This document shows, in pieces, positions 1 to 6,408 of a DNA stretch of 10,132 bases. The position numbers were made by a program, and so were the translations under genes. The stretch is from SAR202 cluster bacterium. Its GTDB lineage: Bacteria > Chloroflexota > Dehalococcoidia > Lucifugimonadales > UBA1123. The stretch's first letter is position 1; each line of letters starts with the position of its first letter. The stretch spans positions 1 to 10,132 of the forward strand of contig JASLRP010000432.1 of NCBI GenBank assembly GCA_030743915.1, in the 5' to 3' direction. Below the pieces are notes generated by a model. That model was not told the DNA's origin. It did not search any database and saw only the letters and a list, made by a program, of their open reading frames with translations.

Positions 1-934
1 GATTGACCGGAGAGCCGGTGGTGTTGTGAAGTCGCAGCGGCCCGATGGACAGCATGAACTCCCAGCGATTGCGCTCCTTGCAAGCCTGCGCCAGCTCCTC
101 CAGGTTGGCGTTGTCCAGAATCCACATGCCCATCGCCACGATACCGACCTGGTGTATCGGGTTGGTCAGGCTGGGATATCCGGTGGGCGAAACGTCGTTG
201 CCCGTGTCGCTGCCCATCATGGCGATTCCACGCTCGTGGAACAGCGGCAGGCAGGCGGCCTGGCAGGCAGGCGAGCCATCGGTGGGCGGGAAGACAGGGC
301 CTTCCGTATTTCGGCGGTGCAGGTTTCCGGTGCGCACCAGCAGAACGTCGCCCTCCTGAATCTTGAAGCCGCAACGTTCCTCGGCGGCCAGAATGTCTTC
401 GGGCATGACGCCTTCGCCCCTCTCGATCCAGTGCGTGCCTCGAATCATCGGCGCGTCGACGAGAACTCCCCGTGTCACGATGCCGTTTTTGGCAAGCTCA
501 ATGGACTCCACGGTCGCTCCCATGCTCGTTGAAACAAGGTGCGCGGGCCTGCCGTTGTACATCTTGCCCTCCCAGAAAAAGTGGGCAAGGCTGTCAACGT
601 GCGTGATGGCGTAACCGTGAAACACCATGCCGAAGAAATCTATCGACGCTTGGGAGGGACGGTTGCTCACCTTGTCTCCGCTGGCCCAGCCCTCGCCGCT
701 CTCCAGCATATAGTGAAGTGGAGGCCGAGGAATGTCAGCTTCTTGTTCGTAGGTGACGGTCCGGGCGCACGACACGGTCGTGCCCTCCTGGACCAGTCCC
801 ACGGCCTGCTTGACCTTATCCTGGCTCAGGAAATTGAGAGTTCCCAACTGGTCGTCCTCGCCCCAACGCCCCCAGTTACTCAGTGAGTCGAAATATCCCA
901 AGACCTCTTGTTCAGATGGCACGCTGGCGGGCAT
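1..934 (-). CDS. Cyclase-family metal-dependent hydrolase (kynurenine formamidase/isatin hydrolase-like), 3' end cut by window edge
   Basis: This reading frame stays open from an ATG at 934 to the left edge, giving 311 residues without a stop. It starts MPASVPSEQEVLGYFDSLSN and continues with NWGRWGEDDQLGTLNFL (residues 20-36), a typical opening of the long cyclase-family (PF04199) proteins. The metal-binding signature is THVDSLAH (111-118): H112, D114 and H118 are the expected ligands, normally for Mn or Zn, followed by FFWEGKMYNG. A second conserved stretch, MGSDTGNDVSPTG, lies at 240-252. The family hydrolyses amide or cyclic amide bonds, as in N-formylkynurenine and isatin. The exact substrate cannot be read here. 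The start is supported by AAGGGGGAG directly upstream (945-937). The visible end, GSPVN, matches where relatives stop within a few residues, so the gene is probably intact. No signal peptide is seen. It is divergent from the molybdopterin protein gene at 1315. Confidence 0.9.
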   Translation of the reverse strand, partial: MPASVPSEQEVLGYFDSLSNWGRWGEDDQLGTLNFLSQDKVKQAVGLVQEGTTVSCARTVTYEQEADIPRPPLHYMLESGEGWASGDKVSNRPSQASIDFFGMVFHGYAITHVDSLAHFFWEGKMYNGRPAHLVSTSMGATVESIELAKNGIVTRGVLVDAPMIRGTHWIERGEGVMPEDILAAEERCGFKIQEGDVLLVRTGNLHRRNTEGPVFPPTDGSPACQAACLPLFHERGIAMMGSDTGNDVSPTGYPSLTNPIHQVGIVAMGMWILDNANLEELAQACKERNRWEFMLSIGPLRLHNTTGSPVN

Positions 935-987
935 TGCTCCCCCTTATACATTTGAAAGGTTTTTCTTATGAATGTCTCGTCCAGGAT

Positions 988-1019
988 AGTATATACAGGC
1001 AGTCAATACCTGACCTGTA
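988..1019 (-). promoter_or_regulatory. Possible promoter and operator of the cyclase gene
   Basis: Read on the minus strand, TATACT (993-988) is a good -10 hexamer, with a TG two bases upstream, and lies about 54 bases before the cyclase ATG. No convincing -35 is present at the normal spacing. Abutting the -10 is a perfect 6-bp inverted repeat, TACAGG (994-999) and CCTGTA (1014-1019), separated by 14 bases. This would cover the -35 region, a typical place for a repressor or activator dimer. No regulator gene is visible in the window. The assignment rests on position and symmetry only. Confidence 0.25.
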
Positions 1020-1232
1020 AAGGTGGGATTTTCATTCGTGCCCATCGCCTCAATGCCGACGAAGACAGGTTACTGAAGAAAGGAGTTGTTGACCGCTACA
1101 AGAAACCGCTCCTGCGCATGAGTTCAGTGTATTCATCCGATACATTCAACCCTAGTACGCTGAACGTGAAATTTGGGATTTCCTGATGAGACTCGGTGAT
1201 TCCAGTTGATCTTTGAAGTGTAGATCGAGCGC

Positions 1233-1259
1233 TTGAACTCGCAGGCATGTTGTTATAGA
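1233..1259 (+). promoter_or_regulatory. Candidate promoter of the sulfite-oxidase-like gene
   Basis: TTGAAC (1233-1238) and TATAGA (1254-1259) resemble -35 and -10 elements. The 15-base spacer is short, but TG at 1251-1252 followed by one base makes an extended -10, which can compensate. Transcription would start near 1266 and leave a leader of about 50 bases before the ATG at 1315. A small inverted repeat, GATCT (1208-1212) and AGATC (1222-1226), lies just upstream and could bind a regulator. The rest of the 380-base gap (935-1314) shows no supported gene. Confidence 0.3.
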
Positions 1260-1314
1260 GTTGGCCAATGGTGCCCGATTGAAAAGCCCAATAGCATATG
1301 ACGGAGGATGAGAG

Positions 1315-2421
1315 ATGGTCCATTGCACATGTAGCGAGGCTGCGCTTGCGACAGCGGTAAAAACTCCCGCGCAAGCACGGCCATCCGAACAAACACTGGT
1401 GGAGATCGATAAGGTCCCACTGATAGGTGAAACCCCTCAAACCCTTCTGCAAAACTGGCTCACGCCAAATCCCCTCTTCTACGTACGCAATCATTTCGAT
1501 ACTCCTGAAATCGAAATGTCCTCCTGGCAGCTTTCTGTCGATGGATGCGTCTCCAAAACCGCTCAGTTTGACTTCAACAACATCAAGCGACTGCCCAAGT
1601 ACACATCTACCGTGACCCTTGAGTGTGCCGGCAATAACCGCTCAGACCTTGACCCGCCTGCGCCCGGAAACCAGTTCCAGAACGGCGCGGTGAGCACGGC
1701 TGTGTGGGCCGGAGTCGCATTGAAGGACATCCTCAACGAAGTTGGAATTGGCCCAAACGCCCGCGAGGTGTTGTTCGAAGGCGCAGACACCGGAACGCCC
1801 GCGCCCGGCGAGTCCGAGATGCCATACCTCAGAAGCCTTCCCATCGACGTCGCCATGCACCCGGACATGCTGGTGGCATATGAGATGAATGGCGAAGAGC
1901 TTCCCATTGAGCATGGCTACCCCCTTCGATTGGTGATCCCCGGTTGGTACGGCATGGCCTCGGTAAAGTGGCTCACGGGAATCAAGGTAATCGACTACGA
2001 ATATGAAGGCTTCTTCCAGACAGACAGGTACGTCATTGAGAATGACGACGGCGTTTGGGAGCAGATTAAAGAAATATCGATCAAATCGCTGATAAGCTCT
2101 CCAGCCGTCGGCGAGGAGCTTGCGAACCAACCGACGTGTGTCGCCGGTATGGCCTGGTCTGGCAATGCGCAGATCAAAGAGGTAGAGTTCAGCGCCGACG
2201 GAGGCCAGACCTGGCAGCCTGCGACCCTCACGGGCCCGTCAGAGCGTTACGCCTGGCAGCAGTGGCACATCTCCTGGACGCCCCCGATGGCAGGGCACTA
2301 CACCCTGGCCTGCAGGGCCACGGACCAGTTGGGCAACATTCAGCCCATCGAGACAAGGTGGAACGAAGGGGGATACGTCGTCAACGGCGTGCGTCCCGTG
2401 TGCGTAATGGTGGCTGCTTAA
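1315..2421 (+). CDS. Sulfite-oxidase-family molybdopterin-dependent oxidoreductase, apparently cytoplasmic
   Basis: 368 residues with the two-domain core of the sulfite oxidase family. The Mo-pterin domain includes FYVRNH (55-60), TLECAGNNR (101-109) with C104 as the expected molybdenum-ligating cysteine, the strand GAVSTAVWAGVALKDIL (124-140), and EHGYPLRLVIPGWYGMASVK (199-218), all hallmarks of the pterin pocket. The C-terminal immunoglobulin-like dimerisation domain runs from about 260 to 366 and shows GMAWSG (278-283), EFSADGGQTW (291-300) and WTPP (321-324). Family members oxidise sulfite or reduce sulfoxides and other oxyanions; the substrate here is not decidable. No twin-arginine or Sec signal is present: the N-terminus is short, hydrophilic and has CTC at residues 4-6. 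No haem domain is fused and no cytochrome partner is nearby. GGAGGA at 1303-1308, six bases before the ATG, fixes the start. A transporter and an amidohydrolase follow on the same strand. Confidence 0.9.
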   Translation: MVHCTCSEAALATAVKTPAQARPSEQTLVEIDKVPLIGETPQTLLQNWLTPNPLFYVRNHFDTPEIEMSSWQLSVDGCVSKTAQFDFNNIKRLPKYTSTVTLECAGNNRSDLDPPAPGNQFQNGAVSTAVWAGVALKDILNEVGIGPNAREVLFEGADTGTPAPGESEMPYLRSLPIDVAMHPDMLVAYEMNGEELPIEHGYPLRLVIPGWYGMASVKWLTGIKVIDYEYEGFFQTDRYVIENDDGVWEQIKEISIKSLISSPAVGEELANQPTCVAGMAWSGNAQIKEVEFSADGGQTWQPATLTGPSERYAWQQWHISWTPPMAGHYTLACRATDQLGNIQPIETRWNEGGYVVNGVRPVCVMVAA

Positions 2422-2472
2422 TCGAATTCGCGTGACAACCTTGCGGTTGCTAACACAAAATGACTGATGTAA

Positions 2473-2505
2473 TTTATGGGGCAGGCAGTTCTCCTGCCCC
2501 ATAAA
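2473..2505. other. Perfect 13-bp hairpin enclosing the start codon of the MFS gene
   Basis: TTTATGGGGCAGG (2473-2485) is perfectly complementary to CCTGCCCCATAAA (2493-2505), with a 7-base loop CAGTTCT. It lies 51 bases after the sulfite-oxidase-like stop codon. The GC core would make a stable RNA stem and could end transcription of the upstream gene, but neither side has a run of T, so it is not a canonical intrinsic terminator. The left arm contains the ATG at 2476 that opens the transporter frame. It may be a translation-controlling stem, a processing site, or a copy of a small palindromic repeat. Confidence 0.7.
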
Positions 2506-3822
2506 CCCCAGATCGAAACAGCGAGGCCCGCGACAATCAGTTTAGCCCAACAGACTCGCAATCACATTCGCAACACAGGCTCCCGCTATACGGCTGCGCT
2601 GGCATATCCAGACTTCCGCACCCTGTGGATAGGCAGCCTGTCGGCGGGCGCCGCATCGTGGGCGCTGATTGTTGCTCGTGGCTGGCTCGTGTATGACCTG
2701 TCGGACTCGTCGTTGTGGGTGGGTCTCGTGACCTTTGCGGCGATGATTCCCCGCGTGTTGATCACGCCGTTCACCGGGTATCTGGCGGATCGTTTTGACC
2801 GCCGCAAAGTCATGGCGATCATGTTTGCGCTGAACCTGGGCCACAACCTTGTTCTGGCCGTTGTGGTGCTGATGGGATGGGCGACGGTGTGGCACCTTAT
2901 TGTGCTGTCCTTCGTCAACGGATCGGCTCGGGCGGCTCAGATGCCTGCCAGTCAGGCACTGATTCCCAACCTTGTGCCCAGGAAACTATTGCTGAACGCC
3001 ATCGCGCTGAACCAGGCGACGATGAACGGATCTCGGCTTCTTGGGCCTCTGGCGATTCTGCCTCTGCTGGCGACAACCGGAGTTGGGACTGCGTTTCTGC
3101 TTTGTTCTATTTTTTACGCAATCAGTTTGACGCAAGCGCTCAGGGTCAAAACCTCGTCAACCGGCGAGATCGACCCGAATCGCAGTTTTGTCAGCAATAT
3201 GCTGGAGGGCGTGCGGTACGTTTACCGGACACCTACGCTGAGAGCGATTGTCCTCATGGCGCTGTTCCATTGTGGCCTGACCATGTCATTCGAGTCTCTG
3301 CTCCCGGTGCTGTCCGCTCAGAGATTGGACGCTGAAGGCGCCGGATTCAGCGTGCTGATGATGGGCGTTGGCGCGGGAGCGATGGTTGCGGTCGTCGGAA
3401 TCGCAGGCGTGCGCAGCGAGTCGCTTAAGGGCAAGCTGTTTCTTAATCTGGGCGTTCTTAGCGGGCTGACTCCGGCGGTTTTGGCGCTGTCCAGCGGTAT
3501 GCCGATGGCGGTCAGCGCGTCGGTGGCAATGGGCGCTTCTCAAGCAGGGTTCATGACTCTGACCCACACGATGATTCAAGCGATTACGCTTGATAAAGTG
3601 CGCGGTCGCGTCGGGGCTGTGTACTCTGTGCATATTGGCGGTATGATGGCGTCGGCCAACCTGATGAACGGATTCTTGGCAGACTCGTTGGATGCCGCGA
3701 TGCTGCTTCTGGTGGCTGGGGTTGGGTTCGTCATCGTGATGTTCGCAAGCTGGCAAGGCGTGACCCTTCGAGGCATCTACCGTCAGGGTCTCCAGGCCAC
3801 CACGGCTGGAGCCGCTGATTAG
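2476..3822 (+). CDS. MFS transporter, MFS_3/enterobactin-exporter-like family
   Basis: 448 residues with about twelve hydrophobic segments, the usual size for MFS_3 (PF05977) permeases, which mostly export siderophores, drugs or metabolites using the proton gradient. The hydrophobic core starts near residue 44 (YPDFRTLW). MFS motif A is clear at 101-110 (GYLADRFDRR) between helices 2 and 3. VWHLIVLSFVNGSARAAQMP (138-157) and the later NGSRLLGP (184-191) are conserved in this family and partly repeated in the second transporter at 8902. A soluble loop (about 223-245) divides the two six-helix halves. The first 40 residues are polar and may not be translated: the only conventional start, ATG 2476, lies in the hairpin at 2473-2505, has no ribosome-binding sequence, and an in-frame stop lies at 2470. 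No other ATG, GTG or TTG occurs before helix 1. The substrate is unknown. Confidence 0.9.
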   Translation: MGQAVLLPHKPQIETARPATISLAQQTRNHIRNTGSRYTAALAYPDFRTLWIGSLSAGAASWALIVARGWLVYDLSDSSLWVGLVTFAAMIPRVLITPFTGYLADRFDRRKVMAIMFALNLGHNLVLAVVVLMGWATVWHLIVLSFVNGSARAAQMPASQALIPNLVPRKLLLNAIALNQATMNGSRLLGPLAILPLLATTGVGTAFLLCSIFYAISLTQALRVKTSSTGEIDPNRSFVSNMLEGVRYVYRTPTLRAIVLMALFHCGLTMSFESLLPVLSAQRLDAEGAGFSVLMMGVGAGAMVAVVGIAGVRSESLKGKLFLNLGVLSGLTPAVLALSSGMPMAVSASVAMGASQAGFMTLTHTMIQAITLDKVRGRVGAVYSVHIGGMMASANLMNGFLADSLDAAMLLLVAGVGFVIVMFASWQGVTLRGIYRQGLQATTAGAAD

Positions 3823-3905
3823 AGGGCACAGTCAGGGCTGGGATCAGGTTTTCAGGCAACTGGAGGCGCCTGGCCCAAATTCAGAGCCAATAGGGACGAG
3901 GAGCC

Positions 3906-5165
3906 ATGTCGAAAATCGCTGTTGAGAACGTGAATGTGATCACGGGACAGGGCGATGTCCTGACGGACGCAACTGTCCTAATTGACGATGACACCATCGA
4001 ATGTGTTGAGACAGGCAAGGTCGAATTCGGGCGTGACGCGCGCACGATCATCGACGGCGCCGGTCAGTGGCTAATACCCGGGCTCATAAACTGCCACGAT
4101 CACCTTTTCAACAAAGGGTTGCATGATCTGGCTGACTCCACGCCCTATGCGACCAGCGTCAAAACGTGGCGGTACGAAAAGTTTCTCAGCTCTCCGGGCA
4201 ATCAGGCTCTGGAGTGCGCGAAGAACGCAATGATGGAGCTGCGTCAGGGCGTGACGACGGTGCGAGAGCTTGGCGGCCCCAATGTGCCGGACCAGATAAA
4301 CCCTCCATTCACGAACGTGGATTTGCGAGACGCTATCGACGCTGGCTTCCCTGGCCCTCGAATCGTTGCATGTCGATTGATGGTGACGATGACGGGTGGC
4401 CATGGATATCCGGCGTATGGAATCCGCGAGGCAGACGGTCCGGGCGAGGTTCGCAGCGCTGTTCGAGAGCAGATCAAGGGCGGCGCTGATTGCATCAAGA
4501 TTATGAGCAGCGCAGGCATGGCTGACTATCCACGTGAACATCCTGGCATCAACGAATACACGGTCGAAGAGCTTCGCGTAGCTGCCGAAGAAACCCACCG
4601 CCGCGAGCGAAAGATTACAACACATGCCATGTCTGATGTCGCGGTGAGAAACGCTATCGAGGCCGGAATCGATACGATTGAGCATGGATTCCTGATGGAA
4701 CCTGACACCGTGATGATCATGCTAGAAAATAACGTGTCGTTTGTGCCGACGACGTCCGTGTGCCGAGGGGTGGCCACCTCTGGACGCTCAGGACTTGGAG
4801 ATGTGATGAAGAATGCTTTCCCCCGCTACCAGGAAGCCATCCTCAAGGCAGTGTCAGAAGGGGTTGTTGTAGGCGTCGGCACCGACAGCCGATATATGAT
4901 GATCGAAGAGATGGAATCGCTTGTGCAGATGGGCATGTCGCCGATGGATGTGATCACTTCCGCGACCAGCGCGGCGGCTGCGGTGTGTGGCTTACAGGGG
5001 TTGGGCGCCGTTGCAAGGGGTCACATCGCCGACCTTGTGCTGCTCGGGGATGACCCGACCAAGAACATTCGCAAAGCATTCAAGGACGTGCGTTTTGTCA
5101 TGAGGAGTGGCAAGGTGATGGCTTCCTCAATGCAGCAGTTGAGCGCTGAACTACAAATCTCGTGA
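3906..5165 (+). CDS. Metal-dependent amidohydrolase (imidazolonepropionase/prolidase-like branch)
   Basis: 419 residues with a complete binuclear amidohydrolase active site. After an N-terminal beta-sandwich segment (about 1-57), PGLINCHDHL (58-67) supplies H64 and H66. CIKIM (196-200) gives K198, the likely carboxylated lysine bridging two metals. H240 (in TTHAM) and H260 (in TIEHGF) are the next ligands, and D327 in GTDS is the catalytic base. The C-terminal segment GHIADLVLLGDDP (372-384) returns to the sandwich domain and is typical of the family. Relatives cleave cyclic amides, dipeptides such as Xaa-Pro, N-acyl compounds and some organophosphates. Orthology to a characterised enzyme cannot be claimed. 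No signal peptide is visible, suggesting a cytoplasmic enzyme. GAGGAG (3898-3903) and AGGG (3892-3895) precede the ATG. It lies 83 bases after the transporter and is probably co-transcribed with it. Confidence 0.92.
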   Translation: MSKIAVENVNVITGQGDVLTDATVLIDDDTIECVETGKVEFGRDARTIIDGAGQWLIPGLINCHDHLFNKGLHDLADSTPYATSVKTWRYEKFLSSPGNQALECAKNAMMELRQGVTTVRELGGPNVPDQINPPFTNVDLRDAIDAGFPGPRIVACRLMVTMTGGHGYPAYGIREADGPGEVRSAVREQIKGGADCIKIMSSAGMADYPREHPGINEYTVEELRVAAEETHRRERKITTHAMSDVAVRNAIEAGIDTIEHGFLMEPDTVMIMLENNVSFVPTTSVCRGVATSGRSGLGDVMKNAFPRYQEAILKAVSEGVVVGVGTDSRYMMIEEMESLVQMGMSPMDVITSATSAAAAVCGLQGLGAVARGHIADLVLLGDDPTKNIRKAFKDVRFVMRSGKVMASSMQQLSAELQIS

Positions 5166-5841
5166 CAAGGCGCCAGGATTTCGGATGATGAATGGCTCCG
5201 TGTCAATCTGTCGCTAAGACTGAATGAAAACCTTTCACTGGTTTGCTCAATCTCGAAAATGGCGCAGGGACGAATCACAGGTCAGCCAGGCGCTTTCCAG
5301 CCGATTCGAACTCCCAGAAACGTAAAGCCTGTGAATCTTCGATCACAGCTATTGCAGATGTAATATCTGATCAGGAAATTCGCTCGAGTCCTCTTGAACG
5401 GCCCTCTAGAACTGCACCATCGACAGGACCTGTCAAACCCAATACGCATCTCAGACCCCCCGCGACAATTCTCGCCGTGACTGCATCGGAACTTGCTCTC
5501 ACCATTCGCATACCTGCGAACGCCAATGGTTGAGTTCAAAGACCACACCCGATCCAGCCGCTTCCCTCAGTATACTGCCTACCCCATCATTGTGACAGAT
5601 TTGATGTACAAAAGCGCAGATCGTCGCAACTACCAATGTGAAACACCTCGATTGAAAAATCAATGCCGAAGCAAATTGCCAGTATCCTTCTTCAGCCCGG
5701 TCTCAAGACGCGCTGGTTGGGCCATTCCCCTCTCGACATCCGGACATTCCATGCGCCACGGTTCCCATAATTTGGTATAGACTCGTTATGCAAGGGATGA
5801 TCAAGCAAGGCGAACCCATCGCTATCTAGCGGGAGGCAGTC
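5166..5841. other. 676-base gap, mostly non-coding
   Basis: This stretch is visibly more AT-rich and less codon-like than its flanks. The only supported gene in it is the small minus-strand zinc-ribbon frame at 5282-5449. Other open frames (plus 5243-5533, plus 5493-5780) give low-complexity, unrecognisable proteins. No clear terminator follows the amidohydrolase. Weak -10-like sequences, CATAAT (5766-5771) and TATAGA (5776-5781), precede the flavin-fold gene at 5842 but lack a matching -35. Confidence 0.5.
5282..5449 (-). CDS. Small double-CxxC zinc-ribbon protein, 55 residues
   Basis: A short minus-strand frame starts with ATG at 5449 and encodes 55 residues. It opens MRIGFDRSCRWCSSRGPFKR and later reads YYICNSCDRRFTGF (29-42). 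Two CxxC knuckles (C9/C12 and C32/C35) are separated by 19 residues, with aromatic and arginine residues after the second (RRF), as in one-ribbon zinc-binding domains of many small bacterial proteins. The ligands are preserved with no internal stop, which is unlikely in a chance frame. GGGGGG lies six bases before the ATG and would serve as ribosome-binding site. The frame remains open upstream to a GTG at 5548 (88 residues), but that part is unremarkable. The final residues (TFLGVRIGW) are hydrophobic and could contact a membrane or a partner. The function is unknown; nucleic-acid or protein binding is the general expectation. It is alone on its strand between convergent and divergent neighbours. 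Confidence 0.45.
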   Translation of the reverse strand: MRIGFDRSCRWCSSRGPFKRTRANFLIRYYICNSCDRRFTGFTFLGVRIGWKAPG

Positions 5842-6264
5842 ATGGATTTCGAAGACATCCGTCCATTTCTGGAGAACAACCATCAGTCAGTTGTGACCAC
5901 ATTTCAGCCCAACGGCGCGGCGCAGGCCAGCATCGTCGTCAGTGGCGCTTACGAAGGGACCGCGGCTTTCGTTTCGATTCGCGGGAGTTCGGCCAAAATC
6001 CGAAACCTGCGCCGCGACGCGCGATGCACCGTGTTGAATGTAACCGAGGGATGGCGCAGTTACGCCGTGGTCGAGGGCACAGCGCAACTCTTCGACCAGG
6101 AAAACACAGACTCCGAACAATTGCGGGTGTTGCGGCGGTCTGTTTACAGCGCCTGCGGAGGCGGGGAGCATCCAGACTGGGAGGAATACGACCAGGTGAT
6201 GCGCCAGCAGAACGCCGTCGTGGTATTGGTGCAGCCCGAACGAATCTATGGGCTGCTCAGATAG
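5842..6264 (+). CDS. Pyridoxamine-phosphate-oxidase-fold protein, probable F420/flavin-binding (PPOX class)
   Basis: 140 residues, the usual length of the small split-barrel PPOX-class proteins related to mycobacterial Rv1155. The strand order is visible: SVVTTFQPNGAAQASIVV (16-33), AAFVSI (41-46), then the cofactor phosphate-binding stretch AKIRNLRRDARCTVLNV (51-67), with K52, R54, R57 and R58 as basic contacts. YAVVEGTAQL (74-83) and a final strand VVVLVQPERIYGLL (126-139) complete the barrel. Family members bind FMN or the deazaflavin F420 and reduce unsaturated or quinone-like compounds; the basic stretch favours F420, but this is inferred from similarity. GGGAGG at 5831-5836, five bases from the ATG, supports the start. 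It precedes the SMP-30-like gene by 144 bases on the same strand. No F420 biosynthesis gene is in the window. Confidence 0.85.
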   Translation: MDFEDIRPFLENNHQSVVTTFQPNGAAQASIVVSGAYEGTAAFVSIRGSSAKIRNLRRDARCTVLNVTEGWRSYAVVEGTAQLFDQENTDSEQLRVLRRSVYSACGGGEHPDWEEYDQVMRQQNAVVVLVQPERIYGLLR

Positions 6265-6310
6265 CGCCGGGGATTCATTGGGCATCAATCGCTTGACCAA
6301 TGTCCTCTGC

Positions 6311-6372
6311 CCTGTCATCCTGAGCGATGCGCGTAGCGCTGTCTCTCCGCCGGATTTTTCGCCACGCATCGC
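6311..6372. repeat. Intergenic inverted repeat with CCTGAGCG element
   Basis: In the 144-base gap between the flavin-fold and SMP-30 genes, GCGATGCG (6324-6331) is the exact reverse complement of CGCATCGC (6365-6372), 33 bases apart. A smaller palindrome, GCGC-GTA-GCGC, occupies 6329-6339. The left arm starts inside CCTGTCATCCTGAGCGA (6311-6327). A related CCTGAGCGA occurs at 8228-8236, the other gap between transcription units. Similar GAGCGAAGCGAAGG-type sequences are dispersed in many environmental bacterial genomes, so both may be worn copies of an interspersed palindromic repeat. It could also act as a weak terminator, with TTTTT at 6355-6359 inside the loop. Confidence 0.3.
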
Positions 6373-6408
6373 AGCATCCAATTTCACGCCATCGAGAGGA
6401 CGGATAAC

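Noticed and set aside
26..886. Overlapping plus-strand frames of 83-168 residues
   Set aside because: They lie opposite the cyclase frame, contain no recognisable domain and are replaced by a 311-residue minus-strand protein with a clear metal site.
968..1186. Plus-strand frame of 72 residues in the gap before the Mo-protein gene
   Set aside because: No ribosome-binding site, no recognisable motif, and it overlaps the putative cyclase promoter and operator.
3853..3872. CAGGC/GCCTG inverted repeat between the MFS and amidohydrolase genes
   Set aside because: The stem is only 5 bp, with no following T-run, so a terminator call is not supported.
5295..5350. TTCGAAC/GTTCGAA sequence resembling a tRNA T-loop, plus a CTGTGA/TCACAG stem
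   Set aside because: The T-stem does not pair, no acceptor or D-arm can be found, and the stretch lies within the zinc-ribbon reading frame.
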